Position numbers and translations under genes: made by a program. Positions 1 through 10,319 of a DNA stretch of 64,000 bases are shown one piece after another. Location: the NCBI RefSeq assembly GCF_963678635.1, contig NC_087070.1:2547157-2611156 (forward strand). Direction: 5' to 3'. The notes beneath the pieces are model-generated. The model was not told the origin of the DNA and searched no databases. It worked only from the letters and a program-made list of their open reading frames with translations. The stretch's first letter is position 1; every line of letters starts with the position of its first letter. This stretch comes from Symsagittifera roscoffensis. Taxonomy: Eukaryota > Xenacoelomorpha > Acoela > Convolutidae.

Positions 1-250
1 AAGACTCGGCATGGATAATTTTTGTAAGTTTTATCTGGATACCTATTTCTAATATAAATTTTTTTGCTTTTTGGAGTTTGCAAGGTTGACTGTTTGTTCT
101 TTAGCGCTAGTTCTTTAACGAGCTTTTTTGTCAATTTCCAAGAAATTAATTTGCTCATCATTGCAAATTTCATCAAAATATATTAAAAATACATGAGTAT
201 AACAAAAGTACCCATTGTACAACAAAATATAACAAAATACAACTTGGGTA
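1..250. other. AT-rich flank, no gene seen
   Basis: No coding sequence is recognisable. The last bases before position 251 include a run of ACAAAATA-like words, and the final TA (249-250) forms one side of the apparent target-site duplication of the element that follows. Confidence 0.5.
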
Positions 251-1054
251 CCCACACCGGAGTTCCATGGATGATAATCGATTATAATGGAAAATTGTTG
301 TCTAATAAAGTGTCATTATAATCCATTATTGTGGCAAATCTAGACCACGTAAACGATTTTTTTCGTTAAAACCCAACACATTAAAATCGATCATAATGGA
401 TTATAATCCATTCAAATTCCGTTATAATGGATTATAACCCATTTAAAATCGGTTATAATGGATTATAACGTATTACATTCTATACATTTTTTTTGCAAAA
501 TCATTTGCAAATTTTGCAACATTTCTGCGTTATTCAGGGCCTACTCGAAATCTAAACCTACTCGAATTAACCCCTCCCCCTCCAAATCCCCCCATCCGTG
601 CGCCGCATTTGCCCAAACCTCCTCCCTCAGTAAACGTTTACCCCCCCCCCCCCGTTTACGCCCTCCCCCACCTGGCTTGTTGTGGTAAACTGGTAGGGAG
701 GTGGGGGGGGGGGGGGGGGAGTGGGGGTTTGTGTGAACAGGGAGGAACACGGGGGTAGAGAACGGTGGGGAGGGGGGGGGGGTAAACAGGGAGGGGGTAA
801 ATGGGGTATATAAGACAAAAATTATTTATGAAAAATGAAAAGAGAAATTTAACATTTTACGATTTCATGACTAACCTCTCAAAAAATCGAGTATAATTGA
901 TCAAAGTCGATTATGAGGGATTATTTTGGCATAGAAAAAATGAGAAATATAACCCGTTTTTGATGGATTATAATCGATTAATTTTGTAATTTTATAGACA
1001 CTGACTATAAAATGACAATATAATCGACTTTTATCCATGGAACTCCAGTGCGGG
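251..1054. mobile_element. Short inverted-repeat DNA element flanked by TA (MITE-like)
   Basis: The outer 22 bases at 251-272 and 1033-1054 are inverted copies of each other with two mismatches (CCCACACCGG... against CCCGCACTGG... read from the other end). Both ends are flanked by TA (249-250 and 1055-1056), the duplication made by Tc1/mariner-type transposases. The interior is full of ATTATAATCGATTATAATGG-type words and a C/G homopolymer zone at about 640-785. No transposase is encoded, so it would be non-autonomous. Related 3' ends are present near 53949 and 59448. Assignment to a superfamily rests only on the TA flanks. Confidence 0.65.
640..785. repeat. C-run/G-run low-complexity tract
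   Basis: A C-rich run near 641-680 is followed by long G runs near 700-785. The two could pair into a GC hairpin inside the surrounding AT-rich element. Small open frames here translate to proline/glycine-rich strings and are not genes. Confidence 0.7.
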
Positions 1055-1404
1055 TAGTAATACACGAGTATAACAAAAACAAATGGAGGGTAATTTGGCG
1101 AGTTGCTGAGCAACTTGGAGTTAAAAGAACAACATTTTCACAGATTTCTTGCTCTCAAACCGAATGTAACAAAATTATTCTTTGTAATAATTAGTAAGTT
1201 AATGTTCGGCCGATCATTTTCTGCTAATTTCTGCCTTGCTTTTGCTGTACTTGCTTTTTGTCTCTCATAATTGCCTATCAAGTTCACTGTCCGGATTAGA
1301 CCCGCCTCTTAGTCATTCACCAGCAACACTTTTAGTATCAGGGCAAGTTTCAAAATAAATCGGCAGAAACAGAAGAGATGACCTCTCAGGTGAGGGTGGT
1401 TGTA

Positions 1405-1475
1405 GACTCTCATGTATTTAGATCCAGGGAATCGAACATCCGGCTTACAAGCTATCCACTAGGATAGCGAGTACG
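1405..1475 (-). repeat. tRNA-like SINE head or tRNA relic
   Basis: Read on the minus strand, this stretch contains a pol III B-box-like core, GATGTTCGATTCC. Upstream of it lies an A-box/D-arm-like segment, TATCCTAGTGGATAGC. The cloverleaf does not close convincingly, so it is more likely a tRNA-derived SINE head or pseudogene than a working tRNA. A second tRNA-like head with the same GGATGTTCGA core lies near 55460-55535. Confidence 0.45.
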
Positions 1476-1517
1476 TTTTTCCATGTACAGAGATAGTTAA
1501 TAGGTTTTCTCATATGT

Positions 1518-2170
1518 AACCCGAGTCCAGATTTTTCACCTAATTTGAAGCAAGATTTGAGCGGTTTGAGCGGTTTTTTTTAGACAATTACGCTCAAAAT
1601 CTTGCTTCAAAATGAGCGGTTTGAGCAGTTTTTAAACGGTTTATCTAAAAAAACCGCGCAAAATTTGAACGGTTTTGAGCGGTTTTTCTAACGTAGTTAT
1701 TTTTCATCACCAGACTGTTGTATTTGGTTCAAATAGCCGGAAAAACTAGATTGAATCTTTTTTCAATGGTTTTTTGAAATTGTATGAAAATTGTATGATT
1801 AGAAATTTTCCATACATTTGATGCAGGCAATTGTATGATAAGCTTTTTCGGTGTGGGGAAATTTAAAATAAGCATTTTCGGTTTATGGATGTCAACCCAG
1901 GGTCACATTACCTTTCCAGGCCTTTTTGTTGGTTTTAATCAGTTTTTTTTATAAGACCGCTCAAAAACCGCTCAAATCTTGCTTGAAAAACCGTTCAAAA
2001 ATCACCGCAAGAAATGAGCGGTTTTTGGGCGGTTTTTTAAGCAAGATTTGAGCGGTTTGAGCGGTTTTTTTTTCCAAAAAAAACCGCCCAAACCGCTCAA
2101 ATCTTGCTGAAAAACCGCTCAAACCGCTCATATCTTGAGCGGTTTTTGAGCGGAATCTCGACCCGGGTTT
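1518..2170. repeat. Inverted-repeat block made of GAGCGGTTT words
   Basis: The block starts with AACCCGAGTC (1518-1527) and ends with GACCCGGGTT (2160-2169), which are imperfect inverted copies. Both flanks are packed with AAGCAAGATTTGAGCGGTTT and its complement (about 1550-1690 and 1940-2155), in both orientations, so either strand could fold into long hairpins. The centre (1743-1910) carries TATGAAAATTGTATGATTA and CAACCCAGGG, which recur at 37769-37857. No protein is encoded. This looks like a foldback or MITE-like family. Confidence 0.55.
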
Positions 2171-5100
2171 GATGTGTTATACCAAGTTTCAAACGGTAAT
2201 TTTTGAAAAAATTTTAGCGCCAGGTTATCAAAAAAAATTTTGATGCTCGAGTTTTTTATTACATGCGTTTCCGATGCAACTAAAATTTAAGATGAAAAAG
2301 AGCTATGCATTGACTTTTAGTTTTCATGTCAGAGTTTGCAATAAAAGTATCCAAAGTATACTGACACCCTGCAAAAACTTCGAGAAAAAAAACCATATTG
2401 TTTAAAAAAAGATAACTTCAACTTATATAGTGAAATATATATATCACTACTTTTTAAAATCGTTTTACGCACGTTTACATTTGTATACTACATTGATTGA
2501 AGCTACGATATCAGTTATATACAAATTCGAAGTTTTTGTATAAATTACATCATCATCATTTTTTTTTTTGGCGTAAAACTCGAACCCTTCTTTGTCCGCT
2601 TGTATGTAGCAACCATACGATGAATGCTTCTAAAATCTCTATTTGTTGATGCCCTGTTGATTGGTTTCTTATTTAGGTCCATCACGGATTCCTCTAGAAC
2701 TTTTTTAATCAAAAATTTGCTGCTAAACTTCATCTTGCCTGATTTGGTATCATAAAAACAGTAAGATAAACAATTTTTTTTCTTCTAAATCTTCTTTAAA
2801 CAGGCCAGGCGCTTATCGTGATTTTTGTGAATTCTACAACATTTTTGTGGAAAAGATTCGTTTTTTTTTCAATTTTTTTTGATGAGTCTCTGCAAATTTT
2901 CCAGTCACCTTCTTTTCCAAACGAAAGCAATAATACAGATTTTCGTCAGCGGAAGCCAAAGACAGCAAAAACATATCCCTTTCCAACTACTCAAAAAACT
3001 AGTCAAAAAGTATTAGTACATATCCAGCGTTCTCAGCTTGCATGTTGCAGAATGAAAAATCCGAGGATTTGGGTTCTTTGTATTCTTGTTGACTTCAGTA
3101 ACTAAATCTCGTACAAGTCTTTCTGAAGAGTGTTCAATGGGTGGATTAAGTAAACTTTTTATTGTCTCTGCAACAACTCATGATAGATTGTTCTCACCGC
3201 CTTCCTTTCTAGTATCAACAACTGACTGAACACTATTATTGAAGCATTTTAGAGAAGAATAGTGTACAAAGCGGTAAGTTTTTGTATACTTTTGTACCCG
3301 TATATTTTCTTCCAACTTCAGTGTTTTTGAAATGATGAAGTAAGTTGGCCAATTTTTGCTTTCAGATCATCTGGAACAAAAAGTCACAATAAAAATAACC
3401 ATAAATTGATCCATCTCTGATTTTTACCACGAAGAACTCGTGTTGAATTTTTCCCATCACTCACATCTCAAATATTCTATCCCCCGCCTTTTGTCCCCCC
3501 TCAATATCCTCATCATTCAATGATGTTCGAGGTTCCTGGCAGTATCCCATTGCTACAAACAGTTTCCCCTAGCCTCAATTCCCGATTTGCAGTGATCGCA
3601 ATGGCCATTTTTTTGGAAACAATACATTTTGTTTCGAATTCTAGATGTGTGAAACTCAATCTATTATTTTTTCTTGTTTCCTGGTAAAATGATATGACGT
3701 TGTTCTCAAAATTGCGAGATCGGTTTTGCCTGGCTTTGATTTTAGCATATCCTAATCCAACTCTCATCTTGTAAAATTTGAGAGGAGTACAGCAGACTCG
3801 AATCAATTCCAAAGATTAGTTTGCAGTTATTTGCTTAATCTTTGATAAAAATTCGTCCACTACAGTTTTTCACATGAACACATTACATAATCGATAGTCC
3901 ATCCGTCTTCTGCTCTGTTTGTTGTCTATTTATCACTTTCGCAAAATAGGTAGAACTTTTCATTAGTTGATTTGTGCTATCAAATGTTTGCAAAATTCAC
4001 AAGAGTATCAACATATATGTTCCATTAGTAAAGTGAAACTCTTTTGTGCATAGCTTTTTTACATTGTTTTTGCATTGCGTCAAGATTAAGAAGAACATAT
4101 TTGTTGTTTCACTACTGTGAAAAATTTTCAAGTGTAAACATCCCTCCTATGAACTTGTAATTAATCCGTCCAGATGCAGCTACTGTCTTGATTTGAAGTT
4201 GGCTTTCTTCATTTGAAGCAGGTACTGCCTTGACTCGATCAGGGGGATTGTTGTTTCTCAGATAACTGAAAAGAGGCTTCGTAAGGAGGTAATTTTTCAC
4301 GAGCTTGTCTGCATTATCAAACCGCTCATATGGGAAAACGACCATTCGTCTCAATTACGTTATTAGCTTTGAGGAAGGAATCTAAACGAGAAACTCTATG
4401 TCTCCAAACTTGAAGAAAACGAAGTTGTTTACGTTTTGATAATCATCGGTTCAGCTTCTTTATCATGATTGAGTAGGGAAACAGGTATGACTGAATCAGG
4501 TTCAGATCAATTCTTCCACTTAAAAATCCAAATACAGATAATCGCATCTCTTCAGATTTTGTTTCAAATCAATCAGCTGATTGATGTGCATTCTCAAAAA
4601 CTGGGTTGTTATATCAGCTTCCTGTGTAATCTATACATTAGTCTTCGTACTCACTAATTTCAGTTCAATTATTTCTACATCTTTCATTCAGCTACTTCAA
4701 AACCTTCGACAACTACTCAGTTACACTTTCAATATCAACATCAAGGAAGCCATCAACATCATTCGTTTAAATGATATGATTGTTGATACTCAGCAACTTA
4801 ACTGTTCCATCAAACCGTCTGATACTTTGCCTAGTCCGAATTTTACTAGCCCGAAAATTCTTCTTGATAATCAAAATAAATAGCGAATATGTTCCATTCA
4901 ACTATTTCCTCGACATCAGGTAAGTTTTCAGTGGAAATCATGAATTGTTTTCTGTTGGTAGCCAGACTTTGATAAGAAATCTGTAATTAGCTGAGATGTA
5001 TGAGCAACGAGGATACTATGACCATGCAATTACATTGTTGGCGCACGGAAAGTACATGAAAGTACATAGCGCACGGAAAGTACATTGTTAGCTCATGATT

Positions 5101-8100
5101 TGGATAATGCAGAGTCTGGATGTCACTTTGGAGTGTTTTTTTTTGTTGTGCAGCAGAATTAGTATTTTTAGTCATCAGTTTGAACCTGCAATTTGTGTTT
5201 TAATGTTCTTGCTTGCATTGCTTCAAGATATCAAACATTTTGACTCTTCTTTTTGTACACAATAAAGGCGGTTTTTCGAATAGAGTAGTAATTTTCTGCG
5301 CATAAAATTTCCGATTATCTCTCGTTTCGACATTTTGAAGACAAATCCACGTGCAATATTGACTTTTTCAATGAAATCCACTGTGTTGAATGATTCGTCG
5401 AGCTTTTCGTTGATAATTTTGATATCTAATCTGGACATTTGGAAATAAATACCTTGTTACTGCCAATTGCCATCTCCGTATTCACGAAAAAATGTTGACA
5501 ATCGCTCAATTCCTGCTTCAGCTATCCCCATCTAACCATTCGTCTTTTAGAATCCTTTTTAAGTCCGTTGATTAATTGGTTTTTAATGGAACATGCTTCT
5601 TAACCACGTGATAACTCATCTCTTGCTGTTTGTGAATGAAAAATTACAACCGGGACCAGAAATAACTCCTCTATTACAGTTTTTCCAGTGTAGAGCTGCC
5701 TAATTGCGAATGTACATGTTTCCTTAGTCCTTGCATTTCATTTTTTCTTACTGTTGAATGAAGGAATTTGAAAAAATGGGAGGTTTAGTGAGTACTTAAA
5801 ACTAGAGATTTGTATTCGGTACACATCAAACTGGGAGAATTGAAATGTCCCAGAAACTTCGTTTTGATATTTATGCTTACTTTGAAATTTTTTTCAATAT
5901 TCATACAATATATAGAACTATTGGTTTTACGTTAAAAAAAATTAGTTTTTATGATGTCCGCTCAAAGAAAATTTTACAATATTATCTGAATTTATTTATA
6001 TTTTCAACAATGTGTCTATCATTATTTCAAATTTTTCTTTAAAAACAATTGATTTTCGTCAATTTACTGTACATGGAAAAGTAAAATTCTCACTAACTTG
6101 GTTAATGTTGAAATAGATGCGGATTCTTATTTTTTTCATATTTTTTATGGAAAGTTATGTAAAACGAAAAAGATTTCTACGACTAAATAAAGGTCTCTTT
6201 AGAGAAACTTGCTCAATAAAAGAGTGTTTTTGATCCACTCATCAAAATTGAAATTTACGGCTGAGTTAAATCTGACGAGGAAAGATACATTTTTTGAAGA
6301 ACTCTTTTTGGAATAATCAAATTTTTGTATGAGATTATATCAAAGACTCTTTTCACTCCCAACTAAAAACCTAAATTTGTCGAAACACCCAGCAAAATTC
6401 TTTGCTACTTCATTTTTAAAGGTTCTCAAAGTTCAAAATTTTGCATCCTGATGCTTAGAACCAGATTTCCTGAAATAAGTCTAAAAAAACTATCAATTTC
6501 GACAAATCATCTCAAATTTTTGTCAAACCCAAAGATCTCAAAAAACAACAGTTTTTTTGCTGATTATATATAGAAAACTCAAGTGTGTTTATGCTAAAAC
6601 TACCTGTGAGTTTTAATTTTTTCTTTCGTTTCCCATATTGGCAATATTTTCTATTCTTACAGCAAACAAGTTGTAGTTATTTTTTTTTGCAATTTTTTTT
6701 GTATTCGGAAGAATAAAACCTTTGAAAAGCCAATTACCTTGAGTAGGAAAATCATAACTTCAATAATTTTTTTTTTGTGATTGGAAACGACAAAAAAGAA
6801 AATGGAACTTTAATTCTCATTGGAAAGCACTTTTAATAAAAGTTTCGATGATAAGAAGCTGAAATCTGATTGCACACGACTACAGGCCTTATAAGGAAAA
6901 TCGTTTTTGACTGTTTAAACACACACAAACACTTAACTTGAAATTGACTCACACTCTTAATGAAAATATTTTTATTTTCAAGTTAACTATAGTCAACTTC
7001 ATCCTCTCTCAGCTCCAAATCATTCAAAACCCTTGTTTGTACTTTACTTCTTTCAAAATAATTCAAGCCTTTACTCGACATGATACTCTAAGTGAAAAAC
7101 AGCAGCCTTAAGTCCTCGATAAAATTTTTGCATGTTCTATTAAAAATAATTGTAACTGAAAGTTTTTGGATATTGTTGAGAAAAAACGGAAAAACAAAAT
7201 TTAACGCACCATATGCAAGTTGCCATCACTGACAATCAATTTGAAACGATGTTTATGATGAGACAAGCAACTGAGTATTTTCGAATGGACGGCCCCAATT
7301 TCCCTGATTTAGATGTTGTACCGTAACCACTGGATGAGTTCTGCTTTACTTCGAAGGGAGAGGGATCTATTGAGAATCCAACCCAAATGACGAAGATGAG
7401 TGTTTCTCAGAAACAAGGACGCATCAAATTGCCCCACCACAGCAACCAACAGCAATAAGGCCTCGTTTTGTACTTGTTGAATTTTTTTTCAAAAATTTTG
7501 GGGTTTTGATAAGAAAAAACAGAAAATCTTTGCATCATAATGAACAAAGTTTGAATGAGTTTCCCATCTATTCAAAAAACTGAAAAAGTTTTTTTCCTTT
7601 GACAGAATTTTGTAAACTATCTTAAACTTTTGAGCGAACAGAGCTAGCTTATAAATAAAATTAAATTTTTATCAAATATTTGACATAACTAATTGCAAAT
7701 CTATAACCATAATTCAGTCACGTTTTTATCTTCAACAAATCAGGTTCAAATTTTGAGATTTGGTTGTTACGAAAACTTTCTTAAAGTGCTGAGCCAACAG
7801 TTTTTGTGAAAGTCAGTTTCTGGTTGAAACATAGATAAGGCTCTTTGAAGTTTTTGCGTAACAGGTTTTTCTTTGCAATATTGGCTTGTTTTTCTGTTCC
7901 ATTCCATTGTAAAATGTGATGAAAATCTCGATTAAATTGATTAAAAACTTCGCCATCTGATAAAAAACTTCAAATGAAATCTGTATGTGTTTAGAAGGTA
8001 TAAGTAACCAACAATTTAGCATTAAAAATAAAAATTACGCAATTTGTGTGCAATGCAATTAAGAGAAGCACTTTTTAGAATAAGATTGTGATTATAATTT

Positions 8101-9372
8101 TTCAAAGAACACTATAAAAGATTAGAAGAGTTACCATAAAACTACCATAAAAAATATGGAATTGAAAAAGGGAACATCTAAAATATTTTGCTCCGGAATA
8201 TGTAATTATATAGAAGAAATAACGCGTACACAGTTTCCATATATTCCATATTCAGCATTTAGTCTTTTTAGAGTTAATTGAACAACTCATACTGCTTATG
8301 TCTTTTTCATTTCATTTCGAAATTAATTCTTATATATTTTTTTATTTGATCCGAGTGTTCTCCTATTAAAACTGTTTTTAAAAAAACTGTAGTCCAAGTT
8401 TTTTCAACTTCGAAAAGTTTTTTCAACTTTAAATTAAAAAGAATGGTGAGATTTGCTTTGTCCGCACAAATCCTGAAAAAAGGGGAAAATGACTCTGAAC
8501 CCTGCCTCCAACTGTTCAAGAAGAATGAGTTGAGACAACTTGAAAAGCAACAACCAGTCTATCTCAAAGAAAAATAAAGCCCAGCAATTTCGACGACTAG
8601 AAACGTTGTTTTTTTTGCGATGCTAAAAACATTTGACCTGTTTCTCTATTTGGAATAACTTCTGACAAAAAACCAATTGTGGATAAGAAGTAGTTCATGA
8701 CATAGTAAATTACAATAGAAGACTAATGTGTTTCACGATCAAGAAGTGCAATCAGAAAAATCCTCGCTACATTCAAACTCGACTCTTCATTGCAAAGGAG
8801 AACGAAGCATTGAAATAAGTTGCCTATGTCAACTATACTTTGAACGAATTCAAAGTAATACCTCAAAATTTGTGAGGTTTCATGCCTGTTGATAGTTTAT
8901 TGTACAATAAATCGATTTTTAGTACTACTATTGTCTTGTAATTCAAATACTTATGCTCTGATATCAAGTTTTCAGTAACAGCTGAATTGTTGGTTTTTCG
9001 AAAAATTTAGTCTTAAAACTTCACTCTAACTTAGAATTTGTTCACGCTATTTAAAAGAAATTTCCCAAAAAATTCGTTCCTTACAAACAAATTTGGATGA
9101 TACATTGTGCGATATACTTCCCCCATTGCTATGTTATGTATAGATATTCAAAAAATAACTTGCATCTTTTTGGTCGAATGCACTGTAGAAATTGAACGTT
9201 AAGAAATTGACTGAAAATCTTGAATATTGATTTGATTGAGCAAGATTTTGCATCAAATAAAAAAAGAAAGAAAGTTTTCCTATTACACGCATTGTTTTGG
9301 ACACGGAAATGAGTTTGAAAAAATTGGACCAAAAAATCCCAATTGGTGGTCTAATACGGAAATTCCCATATA
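2171..9372. other. AT-rich non-coding DNA
   Basis: I see no recognisable gene, RNA gene or intact element. Open frames are short, low in complexity and without family resemblance. Homopolymer T/A runs are frequent. Small direct repeats occur, for example AAAGTACAT words at 5049-5090. Confidence 0.5.
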
Positions 9373-9541
9373 TGTGACATTCGACCAGAATGGCCAAAAT
9401 GCAGTCTCTGCAGAATTCGGTATTTTAGCAGCAAGCCTTCCGAATTGGCGATTTAGAACGGATAAGGACGTTATTTGAACGATTAGCCAAACGGTGAAGG
9501 CTAGAAGATTCTGGAATTCTAATTTTTAAAAATTCGAATTA

Positions 9542-9549
9542 TGACGTCA
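9542..9549. promoter_or_regulatory. Palindromic CRE (CREB/ATF) site in the 5' LTR
   Basis: TGACGTCA is a full palindromic cAMP-response element. It sits about 170 bp into the LTR, a plausible U3 enhancer position, and a half-site-like ACGTCA follows within 25 bases. The same site is at 26705-26712 in the 3' LTR. Function is inferred from the motif only. Confidence 0.4.
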
Positions 9550-9691
9550 TATTTCTGAGAAACGTCAGAGACGGCCATTTTAGCAAAAATAGCAGAAAGA
9601 AACAGAACAACTTTATCTGCGATTACGAACAGTACGAAATCGAGACTAAAAAAACAACAACGAACTATCGAACAGCAGAGGACGTTCCGAG

Positions 9692-9819
9692 TTGCAACTA
9701 TTGTGCTGTTACAATAGTTGCAAGGCCGTTGCGAGCAACGGTGAAGGGTAAAACCCAGCCTTCCGAGTTATTGAGAACTGGATATTAAGAAGCTTGATTC
9801 ACCGGATTCAAGAATCCGG
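9692..9819 (+). other. Cluster of perfect RNA hairpins in the LTR
   Basis: Consecutive self-complementary segments are present. 9692-9704 pairs with 9711-9723 (13 bp, 6-base loop). 9726-9732 pairs with 9735-9741 (7 bp). GAAGG at 9743-9747 can pair with CCTTC near 9759-9763. CCGGATTC at 9802-9809 pairs with GAATCCGG at 9812-9819. If these lie in R or U5 they would be present in the genomic RNA and could serve in packaging, dimerisation or transcription control. The pairing is visible; the role is not. Confidence 0.6.
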
Positions 9820-10304
9820 AAGGGTCTCGGGACGTGGACTTTTATGAACTTATATTGAATTTTAGCATCCGTCATGTCCTGACTTGAATTTAATTAAGAT
9901 CTTAATTCGTTTTGACAAGAATGAGGAGCTAGAAGTAGGGGGGAAAGGGTTGATCCATCTTCGATGGAGATGATGATTTTTATCTACTGAACAAAAACAA
10001 TAGTAATATGATAAGTAGTAGCCCTGTTTTTAGGAGTGACCTCGTGGTCTGGGGATACTGAGACCCAGCCATGAGCTCACTATTTTTGCATGTAATTCAG
10101 TTAATTTGAGCGTTCTGGTCGAAGCCGGAGAGCAGTAACGTTTTTGTCGACCCGATGTAGGAAAGACCACCGAAAAGTACTGGCTTGGTAGAGACGGTGA
10201 AAAGCATGCAAAGCTCTGTTTAGACGCTAGCCAGTCGTCTTAAGACTTAGTTTTGTTATCCGTCGATATGTATCTTCCGGGCGAATGTTACATGTATGTT
10301 TTTA

Positions 10305-10319
10305 TGGCGCTCCTGGGTG
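10305..10319 (+). other. Primer-binding site (tRNA 3' end complement)
   Basis: TGGCGCTCCTGGGTG begins 12 bases after the 5' LTR. TGG is the complement of the CCA tail of a tRNA, and the rest would pair with the acceptor and T-arm strand. I did not identify which tRNA it matches. Confidence 0.55.

Larger units (their letters stand above)
9373..10292 (+). repeat. 5' LTR of the giant gypsy element
   Basis: The 920-bp terminal repeat begins TGTGACATTC and ends GAATGTTACA, with TG...CA ends. It contains a palindromic CREB/ATF site (9542-9549), a cluster of perfect hairpins (9692-9819) and a 16-bp palindrome (9892-9907). It should carry the U3 promoter, the R region and U5, but I could not place a TATA box or AATAAA signal with confidence. 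Confidence 0.95.

Noticed and set aside
458-818. Proline/glycine-rich small ORFs on both strands
   Set aside because: They are translations of the C-run/G-run tract, with no family resemblance.
1405-1475. A functional tRNA gene
   Set aside because: Pol III box-like motifs are present, but the acceptor stem and full cloverleaf do not close.
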